64,000 nt of DNA from Codonopsis lanceolata (taxonomy: Eukaryota > Streptophyta > Magnoliopsida > Asterales > Campanulaceae), in assembly GCA_013146195.2 (NCBI GenBank), contig CM028378.1:5950340-6014339 (forward strand), read 5' to 3'. Shown here piece by piece: positions 47,754-58,920 of this stretch. Positions within the stretch are counted from its first letter, which is position 1. The number at the start of each line of letters is the position of its first letter. Under the pieces are notes generated by a model. That model was not told the origin of the DNA. It made no database searches and saw only the letters and a list, made by a program, of their open reading frames with translations. The position numbers and the translations under genes are program-made.

Positions 47754-47806
47754 GGCGATCCATAGCGAGCACGAATCCCATAATTCGTGAAGGCGATGCA
47801 TCGTCC
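47754..47806 (-). other. Conserved LTR stem-loop, copy 5
   Basis: Arms around AGCACGAAT and ATTCGTGAA with flanking GGCGATC and CATCGTCC. The companion dyad CCACTGCGGCCCACAGTGG at 47711-47729 is a clean 6-bp stem. Confidence 0.7.
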
Positions 47807-48807
47807 CACCCTGACTTGATAAACAAACCAATTAATGCCAGCTGGACTCAATGCAATGCACAAGTAGATATTTACTTGACTTAAACCAATTAAAGACCGA
47901 ATTCGACAAGAGCGAACTCGACCAACCAAGTAGGGTGTTAATCTCTACCATAAACATGTGAAGGCAATTAACTGCTCAAACCCAATGCTTTATAACAACT
48001 TTGCAAATAATTATATCAAGCTCATATTGAGTAAACTCAATCAAACGGTATCCAAACTTCGTAGGGATTGAAATTAGAGTTTAACATGTTCAATTCTTCC
48101 CTAGAGTCGACTCCGTTGAGTCTTTTCTCTAAATTCCCAATTTTGGGGAAATTGAAGCTATATGCTTCATAACCCAACTTAGGTCACTTCTAAGTTCAAC
48201 AAGGATGTAAATTCACTTAAAACATTTCAATGTATTTCATGTCCCTTATATAGTCCAATGTGAAGGATACAACACTTAACCATTTTTACACATATCACAT
48301 AGGCATAATTTAGGGCATTCCCAAATAATATCACTTTCATCAACAAACATACTACATATTTCTAACATGTTCAAGACCTCAATTAACATGATAAAAGAGT
48401 AATTTAAACTCCCAAAGGCAAGAAATCCACCTAGACATGCTCCTAGCAAAATCATACATTTAAAAATTCAAATGAAAAGCATAGGAAGCAATTATGTGTC
48501 CTCATTGACCTCACACATCATAAACTTTGTTTCCTTAGGGTCAATGAGAACTAAAATGAAGAAGAGTAACTTACCTAGCTTGGATGAAAACTCAAGAGAA
48601 TCCAAATCTAAACGGTGAAGTCGTTCCTTTCGTCGCACCCGTCAAGAATCCGAAGTTTGGCGGCAATCGAACGGTGGAATCTTTGTAGATCGAAGGAAGA
48701 AGAAGAACTAGGGCTCAAAACTCAAGCCCCCAACTCTCTCTCTCTCTAAAGTGTAAGAATAGGATGAACAAATGAGAGACTTTACTGAAAATTGGTCAAG
48801 GCTTGGT

Positions 48808-48815
48808 ATTTATAC
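48808..48815 (-). promoter_or_regulatory. TATA box of the minus chromovirus LTR
   Basis: TATAAATA on the minus strand lies about 250 bp downstream of the dyad cluster. The position matches the promoter layout of the sister LTRs. Confidence 0.5.
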
Positions 48816-49682
48816 TTCCAACAAGAGAAGGGTACAAGAGGAATTTCTCAAGTGCAATTAGTAGAAATTAGGGAGTGATCAAACACTAAACCAACCTAAA
48901 TTAACTTCTAATTAGTGTTAGGACTTGATTAGGACTAAGTGTGAGTGGTTAGGAAGGGTTTAGAGGGGGTTTAATGAGGGTAGGATAGGCATTTCACGTC
49001 ATAACTCAAAACAGGGGAAAATCCCGTAATTGCACATCCGTGGTTGAGGGGTTGAGGCGCCATGGCAAAGGCGGGCGCCTCATTCACTGAGGCCTTCTCC
49101 ATGTTCAGTCCATTTTGGAATTGCTCCCTGCAGTTGAGGCGGGCGCCTCGCAAGGTGCCATGCGGCCGCCTCGGCTCCAGAACCTCTAAAACTTGGTCTA
49201 AACTTGTCCTAAATGATCCCAAACTTATGGGCAACCATTCTAAGGTCTAACCCTACTCAAAACGAGTCGGAAACACACCCGAACAACTCCCGGAACAAGA
49301 TAGAACAAGGCGCGAACCACGCGACGAATGATCAACGAATCAAACTACAATCAAACACCATTCAAACTAGGATAACTTGGGCATGAAAAAGACTTGTTTA
49401 AACATGCTTAAGACCTGATTATAAAGCCAAGAACTCAATGAACACTTCGTACGACGAAATAGAGGCAATACGAGCAACGAGGGGATTCGCTAAGGCCAAA
49501 ATCAAAACGATCGAACCGGCGACTCAACAAACCAGCTTATGTGATTCTAAACATGTTAAGAACTCCAAGAATGATCTATGAATGATTCTAAGACGTTTAT
49601 AACTAAGTAAACATGATTGCAATCTACAAGAAAGCAAGAAGACAAGCATACAAAAGCACATGCAAGAATACGGGGCGTTACA

Positions 49683-52600
49683 CTCTCCCCTCCTTTAGGA
49701 ATTTAGTCCCTAAATTCTTACCAAGTTCGTCAAACAAATGTGGATGTTTCTTGCGCATCTCCGCTTCCGTTTCCCAAGTCGCTTCTTCAATGTTGTGGTT
49801 CCTCCAAAGAACTTTAACTAAGGGAATCTTCTTGGTTCGTAGCACTTGCTCTTTGGTATCCAAAATCTTCACGGGCTTTTCAACATATGACATATCCGGC
49901 TCAAATGTGATCTCCTCATACTCGAGTACATGGGACTCATCCTTCAAATACTTTCGCAACATGGAAACATGGAATACATTATGAGTCTCCGAAAGTGAAG
50001 GTGGCAATGCAATACGATACGCCAAGGACCCAATTCTCTCAAGAATCTCGAACGGACCAATGTATCTCGGTGTAAGCTTCCCTTTCTTGCCGAATCTCTT
50101 CGTACCTCTCCTCGGTGTTACCTTCAAGAACACGTAGTCACCCACTTGGAACTCAAGATCCCGTCTTCGATTGTCCGCAACTCTTTTGTCGACTTTGAGC
50201 GGTGCGCAAACGATCTCTAATCAACTTCACGCCTCAACCGATCGTTGCACTAACTCTAACCCCAAAGTTTCGCCTCTCCAACTTCATCCCAACAAATTGG
50301 TGATCTACACTTACGCCCATACAAAGCTTCATACGGCGCCATCTTGATACTCGACCGATAGTCAAGTTATTATACGCAAACTCGGCTAAAGGTAAGTGAG
50401 AATCCCAGCTTCCCTTGAAATCCACGGCACAAGCTCGAAGCATGTCCTCCAAAATCTGAATCAATCGCTTGACCGACCATCCGCTTATGGATGAAAAGTC
50501 AGATCAAGTCTAATTTGGTCCCCAAAGCTTCCTCGCAACGCTTGCCAAAATCGGATGTGAACCTCGGATCTCTATCGGATACAATACTCACAGTACGCCA
50601 TGAAGTCTCACGATCTCTCGAATGTACAAAGCGCTAACCGAGTCAGTGAATAAGTGATCGCGATCGGAATAAAATGTGCAACTTAGTCAACTGCGTCGAC
50701 TATAACCCAAACCGCATTAAATCCTCTCAAGGCGCTGTAACCCTGTCACAAAATCCATAGTAACGAACTCCCATTTCCATTCAGAATCTCAAGTGGTTGT
50801 AGAAGTCCCGCAGCCTCGATGCTCAAATCTTAACTCGCCGACAAGTCAAACACTTTGACACATACTCCTAATTTCCCTCTTCATGCCTTTCCACCAAAAT
50901 TGTCTTTTCAAGTCTAAGTACATCTTCGTGCTCCCCGGGTGAATGGTATACCTCGATTTATGAGCCTCATCAAGAACCAACCTCTTCAAGTCATCATTAG
51001 AAGGAACACAAATTCTGCCTCGAAAAGTCAAAGCACCCTCACTATTAGTCACAAAATCAGGCAATACATTCTCAGCCAACCCATCAAAAATTTTCTTCAA
51101 CTCCGGATCATTCCTTTGCGCTTCTTTAATCTTTCCAAACAAAACGGTGTAGCACCTAACATTCGCGAAAATCACACCTTTATCATAAACACTAGGACCC
51201 CAATCTCGCAAGTCCTCCAACATCTTCCATTCTCTAACCATCATACACGACATGTGAACCTTCCTACTCAAGGCATCCGCTACTACATTTGCCTTCCCCG
51301 GATGATATAAAATAGTGCAATCATGGTCTTTTAATTTCTCCATCCATCTTCTTTGCCTCATGTTCAACTCCTTTTGGGAAAACAAGTATTTCAAACTTTT
51401 GTGGTCGGTGAAGATCTCAAATTTAGCCCCATACAAGTAATGTTTCCATTTATGCAACGCGAAATAATCGCAGCCAACTCCATATCGTGTGTCGGGTAAT
51501 TCTGCTCATGAATAGACAACTTCCTCGACGCATAGGCGATAACTCTACCATTCTGCATCAACACACAACCCAAACCTTCCTTAGAAGCATCACTATAAAT
51601 CACAAAATTATCTCCTCCACTAGGCAAAGCCAAAATAGGTGCCGACGTCAACCGCTTCTTAAGCTCTTGAAAACTAGCCTCACATTTCTCGCTCCAAACA
51701 AAAGGCACATTCTTTTGCGTCAGTCTCGTCATAGGAGTCACGATCCGAGAAAATCCCTCAATAAATCTCCGGTAATAACCCGCTAGACCCAAGAAACTCC
51801 GAACCTGAACCGAACTAGGTCTCTTCCAATTGCCACCGCTTCAACCTTAGAAGGATCAACGGCTACTCCGCTAGAAATGATATGCCCCAAAAGGATACTT
51901 CCTCAAGCCAAAAGGCACATTTACTAAACTTCGCATAAAAGCTGTTTCTCCGAAGAATAGACAAGACAATCCTCAAGTGTTTCTCATGCTCCTCCCGAGA
52001 TTTCGAATACACTAAGATATCATCAATGAAGACTACCATGAAACAATCGAGATAACTATGAAAGACACGGTTCATTAAGTCCATAAATACCGCTGGTGCA
52101 TTCGTCAACCCAAACGGCATCACCACGAATTCAAAGTGCCCATATCTAGTGCGAAAAGTCTTCGAATGTCTTCCTCTCTAACCTTCAATTGATAGTAACC
52201 CCATCGCAAATCAAGCTTAGAATAGACGATAGACCCTTGCAATTGGTCAAAAAGATCATCAATGTGGGGTAGTGGGTATTTATTCTTAATGGTCACCTTA
52301 TTCAATTCGCGATAATCTATGCATAACCGCAAACTCCCATCCTTCTTCCTCACAAAATAGGACAGACGGTGCGCTCTGGCGACACACTCGGTTTAATAAA
52401 ACCAATCTCTAGGAGTTCCTCGCAATCGAAGTTTTCAACTCTCTAAGCTCCGCGGGCGCCATCCTATACGGTGCCTTAGAAATCGGTGAAGTCCCCGGAA
52501 TAAGCTCAATACAAAATTCTAGTTCTCTATCGGGTGGCATAGCATGATCGGTAGAAAACACATCGGGAAACTCACATACTACCGGAACCTCTTCTAATGT

Positions 52601-52943
52601 CGGCGAAGACCTCTTCTTATCAACAACGCATGCAAGATAACCCGTACACCCTTGAGACAACAATTTTCTAGCCCTTAGTGCAGAAATAAAATGCAAGTCA
52701 CTCGACGCTTGATCACCCACAAACGTAAATTCAGGCACACCCGACATATAAAAAGTAACCCTCTTCCTATGGCAGTCAACTATAGCATGATAAGCACATA
52801 ACCAGTCCATGCCAAGAATCACATCAAAATCACGTATGGGTAAAACTACCAAGTCCGCATGCAAAGTGTGGTCACCCACCAAAACATCACAAGATTTGAA
52901 CACTTCAGACGCGAGCATATATTCCCCGAGCGGGGTAGACACT
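49683..52943 (-). pseudogene. Chromovirus (Tekay/Del-type) pol with chromodomain, frameshifted
   Basis: Domains on the minus strand from high to low coordinate. The protease region (53005-52409) carries VILGMDWLCAYHA. RT (52353-51863) carries KVTIKNKYPLPHIDDLFDQL, VMPFGLTNAPAVF and the catalytic FIDDILVYSKS. RNase H (51792-50846) carries GLAGYYRRFIEGF and FTDHKSLKYLFSQKELN. The integrase zinc-binding region follows at about 51000-50860, then a badly decayed integrase core (50830-50160). The integrase C-terminus and chromodomain are at 50145-49683 (KGKLTPRYIGPFEILERIG, then KVLWRNHNIEEATWETE). About six frameshifts are visible. It is much better preserved than the plus-strand copy. Confidence 0.9.
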
Positions 52944-54011
52944 TCAAGCAAGTATGGCAAAGATTGAGGCAACACAAAGATTCTCAACAAAGTGCGAAGC
53001 AACATAAGAATGCGAAGACCCTGGATCTATGAGAACTCGAGCCTTATGATCAAATATAGAAAGAGTACCTCCTATCACTGCCGTAGACCCCTGAACCTCG
53101 CGCTGATCAAGCGCAAACACACGGCCTTGAACCTTCGGTTTACCATCCCCATCTCTCTTAGCCCCAGATTGTTGACCGGCGCTACCCGACTGATTGGCCT
53201 TAAACTTCGGACAATCTCTCTTCATGTGAGTCCCGTCTCCACAAATGTAACACTTCCCAGTCTTTCCCCAGCACCTATCAGCTGTGTGCCCAGACTTCTG
53301 GCAGAACGAACAAATCATAGTCTCATTACGAGACCCTTGCTGCCCCTGAGTAGAAGAAGTGTTGTTACCTTGCTTCCCTGTCTGTGGCCTACCTTGGCCT
53401 CCACCTCTCCTATCACGGTTCCCTTGGTATCCCCTTCTGCTACCTGAATTATTTCCTTGATTAGTGTTCTGAGTAGTCTGTCGTGCATTACCCGAATTAC
53501 TCTTGACTCGGTGCTCCTCAATATCTTGCTCAACCTCATAAGCTCTATCAACTGCAGTCCGATAATCAGTGAGCTTAAGTGCTAGAATCTGCTTCCTAAA
53601 TTCAGTCCTCAACCCTTTAACAAACTTATGTGTCCTCCGTGCTTCAGTAGGAATCAAATACGTGCAATAACGGCTCAACTCGGTGAACTTCGCAGAATAC
53701 TCCGCCACAGTCATGGTACCTTGCTCAAGATTATAGAATTCTTTCTCCCTTTGGTTGCGAACCACATCCGGTACATATTCATTCTTAAATTCCCTTTGAA
53801 AATTAGCCCAAGTGATGGGAACTTGTTGCATCTCCCAACTTTCCTTCAACACATTCCACCAATGCTCGGCGGCTCCCTTAAACTTAAATGTCGCTAGTCT
53901 GACTCTCTCTTCATCGGTACACTCCAACATAGATAATATTTTGATCATCTCTTCCATCCACAACTCAGCCTCCCTAGGGTTTGGCTCCCCAAGAAATGCA
54001 CTAGGCTTCAA
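52944..54011 (-). CDS. Chromovirus gag (capsid plus two zinc knuckles), open frame
   Basis: The 355-aa frame is the best-preserved transposon ORF in the window. The N-terminal half resembles plant retrotransposon gag capsid (WMEEMIKILSMLECTDEERV, then AEHWWNVLKESWE). A Q/G/N-rich linker follows. Two zinc knuckles come next: CSFCQKSGHTADRC and CYICGDGTHMKRDC, both full CCHC. The frame then enters the protease start (VLIDPGSSHSYVASHF, D-P-G at the active site). A frameshift near 52960 separates it from the rest of protease. The true gag start probably lies further right, since a matching leader (54012-54190) is in another frame. Gag would package element RNA. Confidence 0.82.
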   Translation of the reverse strand: MKPSAFLGEPNPREAELWMEEMIKILSMLECTDEERVRLATFKFKGAAEHWWNVLKESWEMQQVPITWANFQREFKNEYVPDVVRNQREKEFYNLEQGTMTVAEYSAKFTELSRYCTYLIPTEARRTHKFVKGLRTEFRKQILALKLTDYRTAVDRAYEVEQDIEEHRVKSNSGNARQTTQNTNQGNNSGSRRGYQGNRDRRGGGQGRPQTGKQGNNTSSTQGQQGSRNETMICSFCQKSGHTADRCWGKTGKCYICGDGTHMKRDCPKFKANQSGSAGQQSGAKRDGDGKPKVQGRVFALDQREVQGSTAVIGGTLSIFDHKARVLIDPGSSHSYVASHFVENLCVASIFAILA

Positions 54012-54196
54012 CTTAAGGAATCTCTCTAGGAGAGTGTTGTCAGTCCTCGGTCTCGGTGGTGGTGCAACTTCCTCCTGTCGAGGTGGTGGTGGTGCTCCTC
54101 AGCTTGACCTCCCTGGCCTGCCCCTCGTGGTGCCACATCAACCATTACCTGCAATTCCCGCCATATCCTGACCCACCGTGGATCTGTGGCGGCACT

Positions 54197-54296
54197 NNNN
54201 NNNNNNNNNNNNNNNNNNNNNNNNNNNNNNNNNNNNNNNNNNNNNNNNNNNNNNNNNNNNNNNNNNNNNNNNNNNNNNNNNNNNNNNNNNNNNNNN
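54197..54296. other. Assembly gap (100 N)
   Basis: A run of exactly 100 N between the chromovirus leader and an A-rich stretch. The missing 5' LTR of the chromovirus should lie here, so the real gap may be several kilobases. Confidence 1.
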
Positions 54297-54419
54297 AAAA
54301 AAATAAAAAATAAAAATAAAAAAAATAAATAATACAAAAAAGAGAGAAAAAAAAGAAAGAGATACAAATGTTCGCAGTAATCCAAAGCTAATGTGTTTCT
54401 GACGCATCGGGCTTCGAAA

Positions 54420-57351
54420 ACCACCCATGACCCCGGGACCCGCAGGCCACCGATCCCGATTCCCCGACCGCCTACCGCTTGACCCATCATCATCATCGCT
54501 GCCATCATCATCATCATCGCTATCTCGACGTCTGGCCGCCTGACCGAGTCTGCCCTCCCTTACAAGAAAATTCATCGCCCAACTGGGTACAGCTTTGCCG
54601 ATGCCGGTTAAGCCCTCACAGTTAGCTTATAAGTAGACACGTCAATCAAAAAAAAAGAAAAAGAAAAAAATGTCGGGCCTCAAAAAAATAAAAAAAATGT
54701 GTATAAAACAAAAAAAGGTATGTAGTAAAAAAACAGAAATAATAAAGGCGACGTGTTCTAATCTCGACATCGAAGAACTCGCTTCTACTAATCCACCGCC
54801 CCATTCATATCGAAAAGTAGAGAAATATCATCAAGTTCGTCAGAACATCGTGTTCTCGCCGAGACGAAGTAGATGACCTGTGCCCGACAAGTAGCATCGA
54901 ATGCCGCCTCGGCACAATAGGAGCAGAGGAGGGGGATGCGCCTAATCTCGTGAAATCTCGTATGACATCATCGGATAACTGCCGCGGAACGAGGTATTTC
55001 CCCGCATACCGAGACGGCTGACCGCCAGCTCTATCACCCAAGTAGGGGCCAAGGAGGCACCACCGAGCCATTAGAAAGCTGGTGCCGACGATTCACCCGC
55101 CGCCCATATACAAAGAGTCCACCATGATGGAAACCATCAATATCCCAAGCAGCTGTACCGAAAGCATCAAAGTAGTATGATAATGACCTCCGTGCCTTCC
55201 TGAGAAGCACCGAACCCGGACTAGAACCAACAATCCGCCCAAAGACTTTCTCCCTAGTGTTACAACCACCGTCATCGCTTGATCAACCCCGTTGCCGTCA
55301 ACGCATTGGGACACATACGAGGTTGGTAGACCCGCCGAATGAGGCGCCCGGCCAAAATCAAGAATGAAGGCCCACAAAAAAAGAAAAAAAGATACAAAAA
55401 GAAGAAAAAATAAATATGTTGTCAAAAAAAATAAAAAAAAAGGGATACATAAAAAAATATATATATGATGATACATAAAAAAAAGAGAGAAAATGAATGA
55501 AAAAGCAGGAAAAGACATGTACCTCCAACGCCGGGGCAAACCCATTCAGGGTCGGTGAATCATTCCGGCTAGCTCTGTCCATGGAAGCATATAATTCAGC
55601 CAAACCAGCCTGTCCCCAATCATATGAAGGGATCCGATCGAAATCCGCAAGACAAGCTAAGACGGAGGCTCTCAGGGTGACAGAAGAGTTAGCAAAGAGT
55701 GATGAGCCAAGAAAGAAGAAAAGAAAAGCTCGGGCCACTCGAGTAATAGCAGCCTCATCATCAGCCGGTACCAGCCTGACATTATTAAGAAGCCATTGTC
55801 GAACGCTGCTGATATATATCTCGTCCGACGATTTAAAATGAGGCTCGAAGCCCAGGAGGTCTACGATCTCCTCCCTACGATGTCGGAGAGTAAAATCAAG
55901 AGCCGTGGTCTCCCCCTACGCCGTAGGGATTCCCTCCTGCATCGCAGAAAGTCGAGGGGTCATGGGGTCGCGCCTCCCCTAGCCGAAATGAAAGGTGTGA
56001 GTGGTATCCCACCGTAAGTCCCCAAGCACATCGAAGATAGGAAGAAAGTTGGTGAAGTGCAAAAGGTAAAATGCAGAAAAGTGTTGAAACCCGAACCCTC
56101 CACCAACAACTGTGCAGCTAACATATCAAAAATTTCGGTCACATCATTATAAGATACCCGCACTCTTTCAAATTTCCTGCGAACCTGAAAGAAAAAAAAA
56201 TGAGGTAAATTCTCTACCCTTATTTCCTTCTCCGTACAGTTCTTTAAGTAAATAATGAACATATCACATGTTTTATACCTCATGATTTTTTTTTTACAAT
56301 AAATTCTTTTAGCAAAAAAAAAAAAAAGAGATCTTGTTCATAACAAAAGGAAAAATAAATAATTCTTTAAATTGTTACATACCATTTTCATACATGTACA
56401 TAAATTTACATGTAAATAAACATCATTCTTTTTCAAAAATCATAAATAAATAAATAAAAAAAACAACAATTTTTATATGTAATATTCTGCATATAAATAA
56501 TTAATTTTGCATCTTAAAATACATATTGAAAACTGCATTTGTCATGAGCATAATAAAATGTTAAAAATTCATGCATCATCTTATAAGTATTCTACATTGC
56601 ATCTGCATCAAATAAAATAATTCATGCATTCGTATTTTGCATTTTATTTGTCCAATAAGCTGCCATAGGGACCCGCTAAAAAGAAGATAAAGTACCAACA
56701 ATCATCAAAATAAATATCTTTGTGGTATTTACTATACCCCCCGCAGCTAGCTGCATGCTTGAAAATAAATCTAAGGGCATGAAAAATATCTGTTTTGCCC
56801 TATTTTTATCCGGAAATATGCCCGAAAAGCGTTTCGGAAAAATTAAATTTGTACTCCGAATATTCCGTTTCGCGATTCTATTGCATGCAAAAATGTGATT
56901 TAGTGTAAAACATGCATCATATAGCCCATTTGCATTTATAACATAAATCATGCATAGTAGGGTCAAATAGTGACCACTATTTCAAATCATGCATCGCAAA
57001 AATAAATCATAGAAATTGCATACATTATCGCTCAATTACATCATTTAGGCATAACTAGGACATGCATATGCATCACTAATAAAGTCAAAAGTGCTCCAAA
57101 AGTCCCAAAGGTATGAATTTAGCGTGATCCAAAAATAGCCTGTGAAAATTGCTAGAAAAGAGAAATCTTTAAGCCGGTCGAGGAAGGTTGGATACGCTGG
57201 GTGTCCCGATCTCGCTAAGGTTGCCCCAGCCATCCTGGGAGTACTGATAATCGAGCCTATTCCTAAACCAAGCTAGAGGTTCTTCTCCTCCTCCCACCGT
57301 ATTCGGCGCATCTGGCAAGCTTTCTCCTTCGGATCGCGAAGAAGATGCCAT
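54420..57351 (-). pseudogene. Plant mobile domain (PMD, MAIN/MAIL-like) gene, antisense inside the Tat-like element
   Basis: The minus-strand pieces follow PMD order. A short first exon begins MASSSRSEGE at 57351. An exon of about 55523-56184 has a strong acceptor (TTTTTTTTTCTTTCAG before 56184) and a GAG|GTACAT donor after 55523. It encodes FERVRVSYNDVTEIF, a THTFHF block, REEIVDLLGFEP and the diagnostic RAFLFFFLGSSLF...CLADFDRI...YDWGQAGLAELYASMDRAS. A third part (about 55370-54805) carries WAFILDFGRAP and YLVPRQLSDDVIRDF. An acidic DSDDDDDGSDDDDG tail lies at 54540-54480. Frameshifts around 55880-55970 and 55100-55300 suggest decay, though some may be unrecognised introns. PMD proteins include host genes acting in silencing and meristem upkeep, and transposon-borne forms. 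Function here is unknown. Confidence 0.7.
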
Positions 57352-57830
57352 CTCGCTAAATAAAAACACCGAAATTGGCGAAGAAAATCGAGAAAATGAG
57401 CAAAATAAGGAAAATAGAAAAAAGAAAAAGCAAAGCAGCAATGGCAACAAGCGTAAGAAAAGAAATGAAGAAAAGAGGAAGAGGAGCAAGAGTCCCTTTC
57501 TCCCACACTCCCGACAATCATAAAGGGAGGAAAAGGAAATTTCCCCTTTTCCCCCTCCAAAGTTTGAAGCTGCGACACTCTGGTCCTCGAATTTCAAAGT
57601 TTTCAAAATGGTCCCTGAGCATAACGGAAAGTTAACAAAGTCAGTCTTGTTAACTAAAATTTGCGACCATTCACCAAGAGACAAAGGAAATAACATCCCC
57701 ACAGATCAAAAAAAAAAAAGGGAAAGAAAAGAAAAGAAAGAAAAGAAAAGAAAAAAAGAGAAAAAAAAAAAAAGAAAAAGAAAAGAAAAAAAAGTGAGCA
57801 CCTAATAAAATTCCCAAAGATCGCTCTAAC

Positions 57831-57893
57831 CACGCTTGGTCCGATTCCTTGAAAAGGATACGTGAGGCAGCCTCTAGCAGTAGGTCCGACCAT
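57831..57893 (+). repeat. Tat-internal motif, copy 1
   Basis: The stretch ACGCTTGGTCCGATTCCTT...AAAGGATACGT...TAGGTCCGACCATC matches 58630-58694. The centre can pair (ATTCCTT with AAAGGAT). Confidence 0.75.
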
Positions 57894-58259
57894 CACAACA
57901 ATAAAAAATAATAAATAAATAAATTCCCAACAAGAGTGGCAAATGCCAAGACCACCGATCCGCTAAGCAGCCCACCCTAAGCTGAAATGTGTAAGTCGTA
58001 CGATTCTACTCGACTTAGAATAATTTCCTCTTTTCAGAAAATTTGAAAAAAAAACTTTGCTTTGTTTTTCAAAAAAAAAGAAACTCTTCAAATTGAGTTT
58101 TGATTTCAAAAACACAAAAAAAGAGGAATATTTCAAAAACACAAAAAAGAGGAATATTTCAAAAAAAAAACACAAAAAGAGGAATATTAAAAAACACAAA
58201 AAGAGGAATATTTAAAAAACAAAAAAACAGGGAGAGAAAGAAAGAGGGAAGGAAAAAGA

Positions 58260-58568
58260 ATATTTTCCACTTCACAATTTTCGAAAAATACTTGAAGAAT
58301 GATCAATTTGTCGTGCTCTATGACGGATCTTTATCTGGCCGAGCGCAGCTCGATATTTGAAAGTTTTCGTTATGTGAAAGGAGGCAGCCGACCAACCAAA
58401 CATAATCCTGTAAAATTTTTCTTAACACGCTTCAACGACAAGGTATTGACCTCCGTTGAAATGTGGTGGCGTAAAAACATTCAAATCTTCATACCGTATT
58501 TGACAACTAAGCGACCTGAAGAATACCGCTTTTTTCGAGAACACAAAAATCTTTTTTTCCGTAGCTGA
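58260..58568 (+). other. Short plus-strand reading frame of unknown nature
   Basis: The frame 58299-58568 (89 aa, ending EYRFFREHKNLFFRS) lies between A-rich tracts and the second motif copy. I recognise no domain. It may be an unrelated captured fragment. Confidence 0.25.
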
Positions 58569-58629
58569 CGGGCTCGACCAAGAACATGACATCCTCACTT
58601 TGGTCGTAGTTTAGGGTTTTGGCCCGAAC

Positions 58630-58694
58630 TACGCTTGGTCCGATTTCCTTTAATAGGAATACGTAGGCGACCTACATTAGTAGGTCCGACCATC
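58630..58694 (+). repeat. Tat-internal motif, copy 2
   Basis: About 80 percent identical by eye to 57831-57893. It lies about 225 bp before the polypurine tract. Confidence 0.75.
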
Positions 58695-58920
58695 GAGCAC
58701 ATTAAATTCACAACCGCTTAAAACTTCGATAATTTTTTATAACCGACTAAAATGTCTAGGTTATAGAGTTTGGATAAGATGTTCACTGGCATTATAACTC
58801 GCTACCAATTGCATTCTCCTGCTTTTTAAATGAACGAAATTGGAGAGTCTTTGTTTATCAACGATGTTCGCCTACTCAAGAAGCCTTAAGGTTACCGTAG
58901 ACTCCATCGTTGAGGGGCTC

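Larger units (their letters stand above)
46843..49682 (-). repeat. 3' LTR (2.84 kb) of the minus-strand chromovirus
   Basis: The minus-strand start TGTAACGCCCC at 49682 abuts a polypurine tract (GGAGGGGAGAG, 49693-49683). The end is CCGGGTCGGGCTGTCACA at 46843. It has dyads at 49069-49080, 49136-49149 and 49162-49169, a TATA box (48808-48815, TATAAATA on the minus strand), a GTAAGTTA donor-like site near 48574 and the stem-loops at 47711-47729 and 47754-47806. Confidence 0.88.
54297..58920 (+). mobile_element. 3' internal part of a Tat-like Ty3/gypsy element
   Basis: The interval ends with a polypurine tract (TTGAGGGGCTC, 58910-58920) directly before an LTR start like that at 62839, so it is the 3' end of a plus-strand element. 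It contains no RT or integrase. It holds an antisense PMD gene (54420-57351), long A- or AG-rich tracts (54297-54360, 55370-55500, 57710-57795, 58120-58260) and two copies of a 63-65-bp motif. Assignment to the Tat lineage rests on the LTR start, the extra antisense ORF and general organisation, not on pol sequence. Confidence 0.55.

Noticed and set aside
54026..54575. ORFs spanning the second N gap
   Set aside because: Same reason; only the parts on either side can be interpreted.
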